The notes below the pieces were generated by a model. That model searched no databases and had not been told where the DNA came from. It saw only the letters and a program-made list of their open reading frames with translations. Shown here one piece after another: positions 22,668 to 33,888 of a DNA stretch of 64,000 nt. The translations under genes were made by a program, and so were the position numbers. This DNA is from Dioscorea cayenensis subsp. rotundata (lineage: Eukaryota > Streptophyta > Magnoliopsida > Dioscoreales > Dioscoreaceae): contig NC_052481.1 in NCBI RefSeq assembly GCF_009730915.1, forward strand, positions 3,968,001 through 4,032,000. Direction: 5' to 3'. The stretch's first letter is position 1; each line of letters starts with the position of its first letter.

Positions 22668-23773
22668 CTAAAATGAGCATAAAGAATTGAAACAAAAATA
22701 CAACTAAAATGAGGAATTCAAATAAGATTAATCTAAAGAAAATTATTATAGAAAAAATAAAAACTAACCTGTTGGACTAGAACTCCTAAATGAGGGTTGA
22801 CAAGTTGGGGGATTTTAAAGAAATTTCTTCCCTTTCTCTGCTATAAAATAAAAAATAAAAAACCCAATTTTTATATAATAGAAAAATTTTGTAAACATGA
22901 AAATATAAAAAGAATTTTCTATAGATGTTTTAAAACTCAAAATGAAGGAATTTTGGTGATTTGGGTGCAGCTTTGAGCTCTGCGGAGGTTTGTGTATTTT
23001 AGATGAAGGAATTCTCGTGATTGCCAAAAGAAAAGGTTGGAGAAGAAAAGATAATGAAAACAGTGAAATCATGTTTTCTCTTTTTTTTAACTCACTTAAA
23101 ACTACAGCTGTAACATTCCAAAAGCACTCATTAAAATCTTAGTTACTATTTCCTTAATTTGAATGATTTTAAACAATTTATTTCTTTCCTAATGTTTAAA
23201 GAAAGTTATAATTTTAGGATACACATTAAAAAAAATGTATATATAGTATACATATATATAAGGTTTTAAACAATACATTTTTTGTATGATGTTTTAATAT
23301 ATTAATGTATATACATAATTTATTTTAAAAGAAATATATTAAAAGTTATCATGATCATTTTCATGAAAATTATTTATTATGCACACATTAAAAACAATTT
23401 AATATCCATAACGAATCTAATAAATATAGGTTAAAGGAAATTAGACTCTAAATGGAACCTGAAGGTGAATCATATCCCAACACGAGAACTCATTGGACAT
23501 GTTAGGCATATATGTACTTTGGTGAAATTTCCAGGTTTGGTTAAGAGCTATTGAAAAGCATTTTCTTTTTTACTTTCATCATTGAAATAATAGAGCAGTT
23601 CACGATTGATCTTGAATTATATTGGAGGTGTATTTTAGTCCTAAAATAAAACAATGGTTTATTTTTCATTAGTTTTTAAATTAAGATATTTAAATAAGTT
23701 TATTTTTAGCCCCTCATATCCTGACTAAATTAAATTTTAAATCATGATAGAGATTGAAAATAAAAATATGGGT
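22668..23773. other. AT-rich spacer
   Basis: Probably includes the 5' leader side of the minus-strand hAT relic (to about 23080). Beyond that I see only poly-A/T and short TA repeats. Confidence 0.5.
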
Positions 23774-23957
23774 CTATAATAGATGGCAATAATACCCAAA
23801 CCAGACCCGACCTGAGCTTGAGGGTAAAACCCGATTTGATCGGGTTTCGGGTCGGGTTCGGGTAAAACCCGACTTGAATGAAACGGGTGCGGGTGTGGGT
23901 ATGGGAATTTTAATACCCGACCCGTACCCGAATCCGTACCCGACCCGAAATTAAAAT
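23774..23957. repeat. hAT-type subterminal repeat cluster (ACCCGAC/GTCGGGT)
   Basis: Dense direct and inverted copies of ACCCGAC and GGGTCGGGTT start just after TAGATGGCAATAATACCC, a sequence like the ends of plant hAT elements (TAGGGRTGGCAAT...). The opposite end was not located, so this may be a fragment. 23958-24200 is AT-rich and empty. Confidence 0.5.
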
Positions 23958-24204
23958 TACTAAAATATTTATATAATATATATACATATATATATATATA
24001 TATACTAATATGTTCTACAACTTAACAATTTAGGGTTTTTTATTTTTCCTCTTTGTTTAGTCTTGTAATTTTTTTAATTATTTTATTTTATTTTATAAAA
24101 AATTATAATTAATTTTAAATTATTTTTTTATAAAAAATAATATATTTTCTTAATTATATAACCCTCCATCCTAGAATTCCGCCATGGAGTCCTCCCATCT
24201 CTTC

Positions 24205-24256
24205 CTCACACACGCGCGCACACACACACACACTCTTTCTCTCTCTCTCTCTTTCC
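24205..24256. repeat. Compound (CA)n-(CT)n microsatellite
   Basis: CACACA runs into CTCTCT with a short CGCGCG interruption. ORFs across it (both strands) are low-complexity artefacts. From 24257 to 25006 I see no gene. Confidence 0.85.
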
Positions 24257-25006
24257 CACTTTAATGTGTCCACTTGGTGATGCAACTTTTTCAAGGTATA
24301 ACAAAAAAAAAAGTAGACATGTATTTCTTGGAAGAGTTGAGGAGAGAAGAGGTAATGGAAGCCCAAGCTTCTTGCGAAACAAAATATTGTTTGACATCCT
24401 TGAGATTTGAAAAGTTAATTGCCATTATTTTTCAATACCACACTACAACCAATAGAATTTACACAACCGCCACCCATAGCTTTTATACTATCTACAATCA
24501 CAACAAACCTAGACCTCAATTTTTAAATTCTCAAAATTCATTCTAGGCTAAATCCAAACTCATTTACTTGCTTAGAACCCTCAAGATTATAAGAACTAGA
24601 TGCAAAGCGAGTGAATTTGCCTAGTTATAATTAAGATGACTGTAGTGGGCTATTTGTCTTTACTATTTGATAATGTTTCAAATAAATTTGACTAATTTTC
24701 CAAATATTCTAGTTGACTTCATCTTTTCTCAAATAAAAATGTTACATATCGAAACCAGCGCACTGATAAACAATCATATACCCACAAAGCTGAAACACAT
24801 TAGGTATGCAAGACCTTAGAACTTTTCTAATAGCAAATTATGTAATCTAATAAAAGTATGAATTTCAAACAAAAAGGTACGACGGAGTTGAATTAAAAAA
24901 AATTTCACAGAAATAATGCTTAAGGTCTACAATGGGAATCATTCATAGCAACTTAATCTAGCTAGCCCATAGTATGCTTTTATTAGAGACTCATCAATAA
25001 GCTACT

Positions 25007-26026
25007 TGTAAGGGTTCTACCTTACACGCTCGGCATAGGGTGGTCCCTGGCTGAGGGAGATGGCTAATGAAGCCAAGGTTGGCCAAATTCCAAGTCCAAA
25101 TAGGCGTTGTCCGTCCGATCATCCGATGCGCGGGTTGAGTCTGCGCATGACCGAGAATTCTAGGCGGGGGTGCCGAGTGAGCGGGTGCGGGGGCATGGTG
25201 CCGCGCATTGCCGAGGGCTCGCTAGGCAGCGCGCATGGCGTGATGCGCGTGGCCGAGGAATCTCGATCAATGGGTGGGTGATCATGTGATCACGGTCTGG
25301 AGGCCGAGAATTGGCTAAGTATGGGCCAATTAGCCGGATCAGCGTAAGCACAGACGGTACGGTCGATCAAGGGACTTGTACGGTCGGTCAACTGATCGGG
25401 TGGGCAGAGCGGAGCTCTTAGCCCAGCTGTGGGCAGCATAGCATATGGGCGCTGGGTCGGTGCCGAGCGCCTTCACCAAGAGGAATGCGCGGTGGAATAC
25501 CGGGCGGCCGTGCGCTACCGAGGCTGGATGAGCGCACCGGCTAGCGATGGCCGGGAGAGTTTGGGACACTGTAGCATTGTGCTTCTTTGGTACTGTAGCA
25601 CTGTAGCAGTGTGTTAGTTGTGATGAGACAGCTGAATGATTCTTGGCCACAAGTTAGAAGGGTCGGTTCCCTTCTCCTTGGAGGGTGTTTGGCTATAAAT
25701 AGCCCGCCTCCTCCCTCTCATATGGGCAGCTAGAGACCAAGTAAAGGGCTGAGCTTCCTTGGGAGAGAAGCTTGTTCTTTGGGGCTTTGTTCACCTTCAT
25801 CTCTTGGTGGAGAGAAGGTCTTGGCTGTGTGTTGTTGGCTTGTGGTGTATCTCGGATCCATTTATATTGAGAGTTTATGTTTTTCTCTCTACTTTCCTTG
25901 TTTGTGTGCTTGGTTGCTTGTATCTTGTTCGTTGTAGCTTATCCTTGGCCGTAGGCTGGCTCGGCGCCTTGGTGGTGTGACGAGCGCCGCGCGGTGATCG
26001 TTGGTGCGATCGGGAAGGCCGTGACA
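25007..26026 (+). mobile_element. Solo LTR, GC-rich
   Basis: A 1020-base block begins TGTAAGGGTTC and ends GTGACA, flanked by CTACT (25002-25006) and CTACC (26027-26031), a 5-bp TSD with one mismatch. Its GC content is far above the surroundings. It has a good TATA box (TATAAATA, 25694-25701) and, about 100 bases before it, a cluster of CTGTAGCA motifs. No gag/pol sequence follows on either side, so it is read as the product of LTR-LTR recombination. Confidence 0.65.
25694..25701 (+). promoter_or_regulatory. TATA box of the solo LTR
   Basis: TATAAATA in GGCTATAAATAGCC, about two thirds of the way into the LTR, where U3 promoters usually sit. Confidence 0.6.
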
Positions 26027-26164
26027 CTACCCATGGTCTACCTTTATTATATCTAGTTTTTGTATTTCATCGCCAATCTAGATTATCTAGTGTCGCGAGT
26101 CTCTCTTTGATTTGTTCTTAGGGTTCACTTGTCTTTTGGTCCGTCTGGGCATACCCCTTCGAAT

Positions 26165-26437
26165 CGGGTGTAAAGAAACCTGGTGTTAACTCGATGACTC
26201 GGCCGGTTTACCGAGAAACCCATTGACCCATGCAGATTTAATGAGTTAAAAAAATTAAATTTAAAAAAAAAATGAAGGGTGTGAACAGCGGCGAAAGAAA
26301 GTGAGGATGGTGGCAAAAAGAAGTGGCGGAGAAGCAAGAGAGAGCCGCAGTGGGAGAAAGTGAGGGCGGCGACGAGAGGGAGATGCAAGAGAAACGGCGA
26401 GAGGGAGATGCGAGGGAGATGTGAGGGAGACGGATAG

Positions 26438-26490
<53 letters not shown>

Positions 26491-26880
26491 ATTTTTTGTA
26501 TTTTTGTGAGTCCAGAGTTTAGGGTTGGGGAGCTTGGGACTGGAGAGGATTAGGTTTTTTCAAAATATTTTATATTTAAAAAAATCAATATATATATATA
26601 AAGCTAAAATTTAAATATTAAATTTATTATATTTTAGATATTTTTAAAATAAAAGAAAGGATATATAATTAAATTTTTAAGAATCATATTTAACTCATTC
26701 TATTTTTTAATTATTAAAATATAAGGTATACTATTCTTATCATTATTAATTATTATAATATATTTTTTTTTAATATTTTATTATTGACCCCGGCTTAATT
26801 CCGGTGCAATCCGGTCGAACCTATCGACCACTGACCCCTGGGCTTAGCTAGGTCAATGCTCGAACCGGGTCTGCCTACCT
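26165..26880. repeat. Probable non-autonomous DNA element with (GA)n tract
   Basis: The left end (GACTCGGCCGGTTTACCGAG, ACCCATTGACCCATG) and right end (CCGGTCGAACCTATCGACC, CCGGGTCTGCC) share CCGGT/GACC-rich text in inverse orientation, as in plant hAT-type MITEs. Between them is a purine-rich stretch (GGAGATGCGAGGGAGATG) with a perfect (GA)n run at 26442-26489. No exact TIR or TSD could be fixed. Confidence 0.4.
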
Positions 26881-27686
26881 TGCTTTTAGATTGTGTAATG
26901 GCATGTTTTGTAATTTTTGTGAAGATAGGAGGGCATGTGTAATTTACTCCCATGCTTATGTATCTTTGTAATTCCCTTGAAAGTGGAAGGGCAAATGAGT
27001 AATTCCCTTTCATAATGGCATCTTTGTAATTTCTTGAAGATGCTTGGGCATTATGGTCATTCATCCATTCTTATCCATTTAAAAATATCTTCAATTTCTC
27101 TAAGGTTCCAAAAGATTCAAAATTTGGTCTTTTTTTCACCTAGGGTTGGCCTTCACTCTTTCTTTTCTTTTAATGTAACTCTCATTTATTTGAAGCTCTT
27201 ATCTCCTCTATCTTTTACAACTTAAAGATAAAGATTTATCTTTATTCTTTTGGTGGTTTTCATATTTTTTTGTGATTTCATAGCCTCTAAAGAAAGTGAA
27301 ACCATAATTCTCTATTCTACTATCATGTGAACCCTTGTATCTTGCTTGTTTGATTGTCTTTTATTTTCATAGAATGAGTTTGGTTGATTTAAAGCTCTTG
27401 GCTTCAATAATTGGCTCTTTGTGCCCGAGTGTGAAGAGCTTATCTTTCTCATCGAATTTGAAGAAAAGTGTAGGCCTTTCTTATCTAAAATTCATGGAGC
27501 ATTATAGGATCTGTCAACCAACTCTTCATTGTATAGGGATCATGGCAGCTTTGGTGGCTAGATTACCATTAGCAGAAAAATCCTTTATGGCATGCACTCT
27601 CATCTTTTACTCTATATGATCCAAATTATAAGTGTATTTCTTACATGATTTGAACATGAAATTATAAGAGGTAGGTCTATTGTTAA
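26881..27686. other. Unrecognised spacer
   Basis: Contains short repeated phrases (TTTGTAATTTCTTG, TTTGTAATTCCCTTG and similar, about 26910-27040). An open stretch at 27335-27619 (94 codons) has no family resemblance I can see. No call is made. Confidence 0.4.
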
Positions 27687-29883
27687 TGTCACGCCCCGAA
27701 CCTAGATTGCCGGACTTGGTGCATTAACAAATAGCAGCACACCTACAAGGCTGAGACCCAGTAGGCGTGCAAGGCCTCAAAACCCGATTCTCAAAGCTGC
27801 GCAAACAAAACCACAAATTACGAAAAAAAAAAACTTCATAACAAGCTAGATCAAAAAATTAAGGTGCTGGAGTACAAAAGAAACATAATACAAATATAAG
27901 TCTTCCTTGACTACTACTAAAATGGTGCTCGCTCAACGATTCCCGCTAAGCTATCCGTCACAAGTATACTCCTAAACTGAGAAAATTTACAACGAAATTT
28001 ATGAGCTTCATAGGCCAGTAAGTACACACTAAAAATATCGGGATCATAAAAGTTTTAAATTTTAGAAACTCAAACAAAGTATAATAAAATACAAGTTTAT
28101 CAGAATTAAATTCAAAAGTCAAGTTTTTCAATAAAGCATAAATGATCAAAAAGTCAAGCTTATATGTCCCACAAATAACTATTGCCAAAATAAAATGTCA
28201 TAGGTCATATGTTTACCCTCTCTAACCCGAGCCAGAATATCAAAGGTCATAAGTTTACCCTCGGTAACCCGAGCAAGAATTTATTTTTTACTAGCAAAAC
28301 AGTGGGAAAGTATACTTTCTATTTCATAGGTACACGTTAACACGGTCAATGTTTAACCCCCAATGACTGGGTTATTGCAAAGTTAGTTCGGGACTAAAAG
28401 TTGTTATGTCAAAATATGTTATGTCCAAATATTCATAAAAACATAATACAGAAATTTGATGATCCCGTTTTCAGATAGAAAATAATTCCAATTCATTTCC
28501 AAATCTATATACTTACATATGAATTGCAAATAATAAATAAGTAAGTAATTCAAAATATAGATCAAAATAATCAGTATTTTTCTCAAAAATTCTAGAAGGT
28601 CAGAAAACTAGGATTTTCAAGTATATACATATAATATGATTTATATGTGTGATACTTACATATCTAACGGCTAGATTTCAAATTCACACTAATCGAGTTT
28701 TCTCATAAAGTCCTATATTTGGAAATAACCCATCAGAATTACATACAAAACAAATTCTAAAATTCACATGAATGCAAAAAACATTTTCAAGACGTACACT
28801 AATGAAGCTACCAAAGTTGAGACTAATAATTAATTCCCCTAGACCCTTAAGATTGAAATTAGCATAGCTTTGCAAATTCTAACCCAAATCAAAATTTTCA
28901 ATCTTCTAAGAAAACTAGATATCTATATCTATAACATATCCAAATCTCACAATGATTTAAGATCTACAAAATTTAAGCGATTACTTTTAAAAATTATATA
29001 CATGCAAACCAACAATTTTAGACATGCCCATTCTAATATAAAAAATCTCACAATAAATAACTTCAAATAAGATTAAACTTTAGGAGCATATAATTAACTC
29101 AAAATTGAACAACTTTCTTATAAAACATGAGTCTTGATTCAACTTCTAAGATTCTCAAATTCTCTAATCAATCTCCATACTTCCTGGAGAAATTCCATTG
29201 AGCAAACCTACAGAAATCTAATCATATCTCACAAATTACATGGGTAAAAATTCTAAAATATGGCAGAGCCAAAGATAAAATCATCTTCTACAACTTTCTT
29301 ATATAAATCTAAATCTAAATAAGAGCTTACAATCATGAAATAAATCAAAAATGGATCAAAGTTACACAGAAATCCTGACCTCATCACCTGCGATTAAAGC
29401 TTATAATTTACAGGATACTTATGCAAAAATTCTAAAAGTTGGTAGTACTTAGCCAACATCTAACTCTACAAGTTTCTTATTCTATTCTCCTCCAAATTAA
29501 TCTCAAACTCCTCAAACAAGAAGCTAACCTAACCCATCCATTACTAACATCTGACATTAACATATCAAGATCTAGAAAACAATAATAACAATTATACAAT
29601 TTGGCCAAAGATACGAGGAAGAGGATGCTTACCTCAACGATAACAGTGAAACAACCCTTGACGACAAGACCATTCTCCCGTCCTCATCGCCAACACAATA
29701 CACAAAAGAGAGAGAGAGAGAGAGAGAAAGAGATGAGGGTAGGTCTCTCCTTTTTCCCTAAATGGGGATCTAAAATGGAAGGAGGTGAAGAGACGGCTAG
29801 GGTTTCGAAATAATAAAAAAAATCAACGGCTATGATTAAAAATAACATCAACGGCTAGGATTTAATTAAGGGGTGGGCTCACA
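27687..29883 (-). mobile_element. Solo LTR (2197 bp), TGTCACGCC family
   Basis: Begins TGTCACGCCCCGAAC and ends GTGGGCTCACA on the plus strand. It is flanked by a perfect 5-bp TSD, GTTAA, at 27682-27686 and 29884-29888. It shares its outer sequence and internal phrases (TTTACCCTCGGTAACCCGAG, GTTTAACCCCC.ATGA.TGGGTT) with the LTR at 55658-58747. By analogy with that copy, and because such LTRs usually end in GGCGTGACA, it is read on the minus strand. There is no internal gag/pol, hence solo. Confidence 0.85.
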
Positions 29884-30572
29884 GTTAAATCGTTCAATAA
29901 AGTGATTGATCAGGTAGAAATAACAATAAAGAGTTGTAATGAAATGATGGATTATTGTAAGAATAATTCATATTATTTGTATGAAATAAATGATGGATGT
30001 TTGCTACTTAACAATGTAATTCTTCTATGAATAGTTTTTATGGATAATCTTTATTATTTATATATGTATTAAAAATTTGTATTTTTTTTGTATTTTACTT
30101 TTGTGCAATTAGTCATGCAGTTTTGCAAAAAAATAAAAAATTAATCAACAATGGAAAAATAGCGATAGACATTTCGTTGCAAATGTCAAATATCAATGGA
30201 AATTCATTTGATAATAACAAAAATGGCAAAGGAAATTTTATTGCTAATTGAATGTTCAAACAGGAAAATGTAAATTCCGTTACTAATCAAAACAATAATA
30301 GACATTATGATGGTAATAGAAAATAGGTAGAATACCCCATTTAGTCCCTAGAATATACTCAATCTGCTCCTTTAGTCCCTATTATAATTTGCCCTAAAAA
30401 ATCGCTTTGTTATCCAGATATGGTAAATCAAGTCACTCACGCTGACATCCGTCCCATTTTCGGTCATTCTCTGCTGATGTGGCATTTTTAAGATTAAAAT
30501 ATCATTAAAAATTATTTTTTTAATGATATTTTAAAAAATATTATTAAAAAATAATTTTAATGATATTTTTTT

Positions 30573-31140
30573 TATAATAACCAGTTTAGTCCCTGTATTA
30601 TACCCAAAGTGCCCTTTTAGTCCCTCTAATATTTTTTGTTTCTATAGGATTCTTGTATTTTCATTTCGTGTCAAATGAGTCCCTCCCCCTAACGCCAGTC
30701 TGATTTTCCGTCTCCGAGTCTGACGTTGCATTTTTTGTGAGTAAAAAATTAAGTTATAATACCCAGCTTAGTCCCTCTATTATTTTTAACTTTAGGAAGT
30801 CCCTTATTAATTTTTTAGGTATAATACTTAGTTTAGTCCCTCTATTATTTTAAAATGACCCTTAGTCCCTAATTAGAAGGACTTCCTAAGGGCGAAAAAT
30901 AATAAGGGGGTCTAAAGGGTCAGTTTGCACTAATAGAGGGACTAAACTGGGTATTATGACAATTTTTTACTTATAAAAATTGCCATGTCATCCGCACAGA
31001 CGGAAAATCAGACATGCGTTAAGGGGAGGGACTTGTTTAACACGAAATGAAAAATACAGGGATCCTACAAGGACAAAAATATTAGAGGGACTAATTGTGC
31101 ACTTTGGGTATAATACAGGGACTAAACTGGGTATTCTACC
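30573..31140. mobile_element. Palindromic MITE nested in the Pack-MULE
   Basis: A 568-base insertion flanked by a 9-bp TSD, TATTTTTTT (30564-30572 and 31141-31149). The left arm (AACCAGTTTAGTCCCTGTAT, CCAAAGTGC, TTTCGTGTCAAATGAGTCCC, CAGTCTGATTTTCCGTCT) pairs with the right arm over almost its whole length, and the centre (30740-30960) is a second hairpin ending GGGTATTATGAC. The repeated phrase TTAGTCCCT relates it to the host element's own TIRs. Confidence 0.8.
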
Positions 31141-31168
31141 TATTTTTTTAAAATATCATTAAAATCCC

Positions 31169-31308
31169 TCAATGCATGGGCCATAAGGGATTGATATGAC
31201 CGCCGGAGATGTGAAGCCCAATGGAGACCATTACTGTCATGATGAGCATATGCATCAATGCCACCGCAGTCAACCCGATCATCAAATCTCCACCCCAACC
31301 ATCTTCCT
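31169..31308 (-). pseudogene. Captured fragment of a tonoplast-type aquaporin (TIP)
   Basis: The minus strand reads [18 protein letters not shown] followed by [11 protein letters not shown], the second membrane helix and loop B of TIP-type water channels. The first NPA box is damaged: NP is kept but A is lost, and a stop follows within six codons (31169-31171). Upstream on the minus strand the similarity stops at about 31308, near an intron-like boundary. It is a transduplicated scrap with no independent function. Confidence 0.75.
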
Positions 31309-31419
31309 TAATAATCAACCAAACCCTATATCAGACTAAATCCAAATCAGCTTCTTATTCTCACAAGATATCATTAATAACTTATATTTTTAATTAATCA
31401 AACCTAGACTCCATCCGCC

Positions 31420-33000
31420 GTTGGAGGCGAGACTCGCCAACAACATCTTCTCCGCCGCCACCCACTACCACTAATTCCAAGCCCCACACCACCACAACCA
31501 CCACCACCACCTCACCACATGGTCAATGACCAAAGACCCATCCCTCGAGTCTGTCCTCCCCCGCAACCATTGTTGGATCGTCAACATCCAGATCTAGCAT
31601 ATCCTCCTCCACTCCCCCGACCACGTCTCCACTGTCCAATCTCTCTAGAAGCGATTCAAGACCCTTGATCTCCAAGGCCACGCCTTCAACTGGCTTAACA
31701 AGTACCCTTACCATTTCACTGTATTTACAAACTTGTTCTCCATCGAGATTCTAATACTCTCACGTAATCACCTTCTCAACGTCGTTAAGCTCAACGAGTT
31801 GAAGCAGAGCTTCGGGATCTCGGATGATTACCTCCTTCAGGTTTTCCCGAAACATCCTGTTGGGGGTTTGCCTAAAATGCAACAATGAAAAACGTGGAAT
31901 TTACTGTAGTACTGTTACTGTAGCAAAAACACTGTTGACATACGGGGTTCATGCGCTCGCAAACACCCCGTGAAACTCACTAGCGATTTTGTGCGGCCTG
32001 TATGCAGCTCGTATGCAGCCCGCATAAGCTGCAAAACACTTTCAATAGCTTCCTTGAGGCTTCATTGCTCCTCCCAAGGATTCTACAAGGCTTCAAAAGC
32101 TTCAAAACAACTCATAAAATGCTATCAAACACCCCATTCATGTTAGAATGAGATGAACAAACATACAACAACACAAGAAACGATTTTTTAGCGTGGAAAC
32201 CCTACAAATCGAGGAAAAACCACGGGACTCCTAAGAGCCTCTTAAACATGTTTCCACTATGTTGACTTATGGGATAACACCAAGTTCTCTCTAGCTCACT
32301 AGAAGAATACATGCAAAGAACATGAATTTCACAAGAAAAGAGATTCAACACTCATACATCATCCATACACTAGGATGGTTCACAAAAGGACCTTAAGGAA
32401 TGAGAGTTGAGGGATCAAACCAAAAAAGGATTAGGAGAGATCCGGCGATGAAGCCTTCCAATCTTGCCTTCTCCAAGAACCCTAGCTCCACCTTCTCTTC
32501 CTTAGATGATGCCCTTTTCTCTTTTCTCTTCTTTTTCCCCAAAAAACTGTGAATAGTCACCCCCTCATTCTCATCAAGGATGAGAGCTTTTGCCATTGTG
32601 AAATTCCCTTCAAGCCCTCCTCCATAAGTCAACATAGCTTCATTTTTTTTTTAAACCATGGGCCAACCCAACAAATGGGTTGGACCCAACACATCCAAAT
32701 ACTTTTCGAATCCAAAACCCGATTGGGCGGCAGAACTCGATGGAGATTTAGCTTCTTCGGTGGCAGCCGGAGCTCGCCATCTCTTACATGGAGGCTACGG
32801 CGATGGAGCGTGGGATGGAGGTGAGGTTCGAGTGCGTGTTGCCTCTAAGTTGGATCAAGACCAGAGAGAAGTTTTGTGAGTTCAATGATCGGACGCTGTA
32901 TGTGTTGCCGTACGCCGGTAATCATCGGTTGGAGATGGAGTCGGAGAAGAAGAGGATGGTTGGAGTAGTTCATGAGTTGCTTTCTTTGACCATCGGTTAA
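31420..33000 (+). pseudogene. Captured PORR-domain (organelle RNA recognition) gene fragment, split by a solo LTR
   Basis: PORR proteins bind organelle RNA and help splice group II introns. Part 1 (to 31857) reads KDPSLESVLPRN, KRFKTLDLQGHAFNWLNKYP, LNVVKLNELKQSFG and DDYLLQVFPKHP. After the solo LTR, part 2 (from 32692) continues NTFRIQNP, LLRWQPELAISYME, EVRFECVLPLSWIKTREKFCEFN and GVVHELLSLTIG, all in family order. Stops at NIQI* and VQSL* in part 1, and others at the joins, show that it is not coding. The family is usually intronless, so it cannot be told whether capture was from DNA or RNA. Confidence 0.85.
31858..32691. mobile_element. Solo LTR (834 bp) inside the captured PORR fragment
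   Basis: Begins TGTTGGGGGTTTGCC and ends GGTTGGACCCAACA, with 7-bp inverted termini TGTTGGG/CCCAACA. The perfect 5-bp TSD CATCC is at 31853-31857 and 32692-32696. Removing one TSD copy and the LTR restores the similarity across the join (KHP, then NTF). It contains CTGTAGTACTGTTACTGTAGC, recalling the CTGTAGCA cluster of the LTR at 25007. No internal domain. Confidence 0.9.
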
Positions 33001-33413
33001 AGATCAAGTCTTTGAAGTTAGGGATGTTCCACTCTGTCTGCAAAGCTGTCGTACTACACTTGGACTTTGTCTCGGTTTGCGATAGCCTAAAATCTCTGTG
33101 CATCAACAACTCAGTTGATTATAATTAAAAATAATTTTTTAATGATATTTTAATCATAAAATGCTATGTCAGCCAAATGTGAGGGAAAATGAGACGGACG
33201 TCGGAGTGAGGGACTTGATTTACCAATTTAGATAATAAAGGGATTTTTTAGGGCAAATTATAATAAAGGGACTAAAGGGGAAAGTTTAGCATATTACAGG
33301 GACTAAATAAGGTATTTTACCTAGAAAATAGTAATAGAAAAAGATAAAATCCGTTGCTAATAAAACTATAGTGAAAGGTGTTTTGTTTCTAATAAGAAAG
33401 GAGCAACGAGAAA

Positions 33414-33448
<35 letters not shown>

Positions 33449-33888
33449 TGTATTGCTAATGAATCCATAGCATCATAAATTTTGATGTAAATAAGGCCAT
33501 AGCAATGGAAGTTCTGTTGCTAAAAAAATAAAGTAATGATAGTAAAATAGAAATTTCTGTTGCCATAAGAATAATAGTGGCTAACATTCCATTGACAATA
33601 GAAAATAGCGATGGAAAAAAAATAATGGGAAACCATCCAAAGTCAATATTTTATTATTATATTAGTGACTAATTGTTTTTGTTTCCCAATGGAATGCTTC
33701 ATCAACACACAATAAAATATAACGATGGAATTTTAATTTACCGACAAAATTTAAATTTTGACTTGAGTATTTCCGTCGTCAGAATAGTTGCGTCGCTAAC
33801 TCTGGTGTTAAATTTTTATAACGATGGAATATTCATTGTTAGTGGCGGAAAAAACTGATGTCGTTTTTTGTTTTTCTTGTAGCGAGTG

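Larger units (their letters stand above)
30326..33321. mobile_element. Pack-MULE carrying aquaporin and PORR gene fragments
   Basis: The ends are GGTAGAATACC and GGTATTTTACC; the inverted repeats continue for about 200 bases on each side (CTCCTTTAGTCCCTATTATAA against its complement near 33250). A perfect 9-bp TSD, TAGAAAATA, lies at 30317-30325 and 33322-33330. No transposase is present. Inside are a minus-strand tonoplast aquaporin fragment (31169-31308) and a plus-strand PORR fragment (31420-33000), each adjacent to terminal-repeat DNA. Two later insertions, a MITE (30573-31140) and a solo LTR (31858-32691), have their own TSDs. Without them the element would be about 1.6 kb, a normal Pack-MULE size. 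Fragments of unrelated host genes between Mutator-type TIRs define this class. Confidence 0.85.
30140..33888. mobile_element. CACTA-like element remnant, host of the Pack-MULE
   Basis: Both flanks of the Pack-MULE carry scattered subterminal motifs of the type GCGATGGAA / TTCCGTTGCTAA (30150-30316 and 33340-33860). On the right they end in GTTTTTCTTGTAGCGAGTG at 33888, i.e. a CACTCGCTACAAGAAAAAC terminus when reversed, close to the CACTACAAGAAAAA ends of CACTA (En/Spm) elements. The left terminus was not found, so that end may be truncated. Positions 29889-30139 hold nothing else. Confidence 0.5.

Noticed and set aside
24154..24397. ORFs with VCVCAR/RERER tracts
   Set aside because: Produced by the CA/CT microsatellite; no family resemblance and no intact flanking exons.
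26238..26492. Ser/Leu-rich ORF (LSLSLS)
   Set aside because: Translation of the (GA)n tract on the other strand.
30980..31162. 60-codon ORF
   Set aside because: It lies wholly in the right arm of the palindromic MITE.
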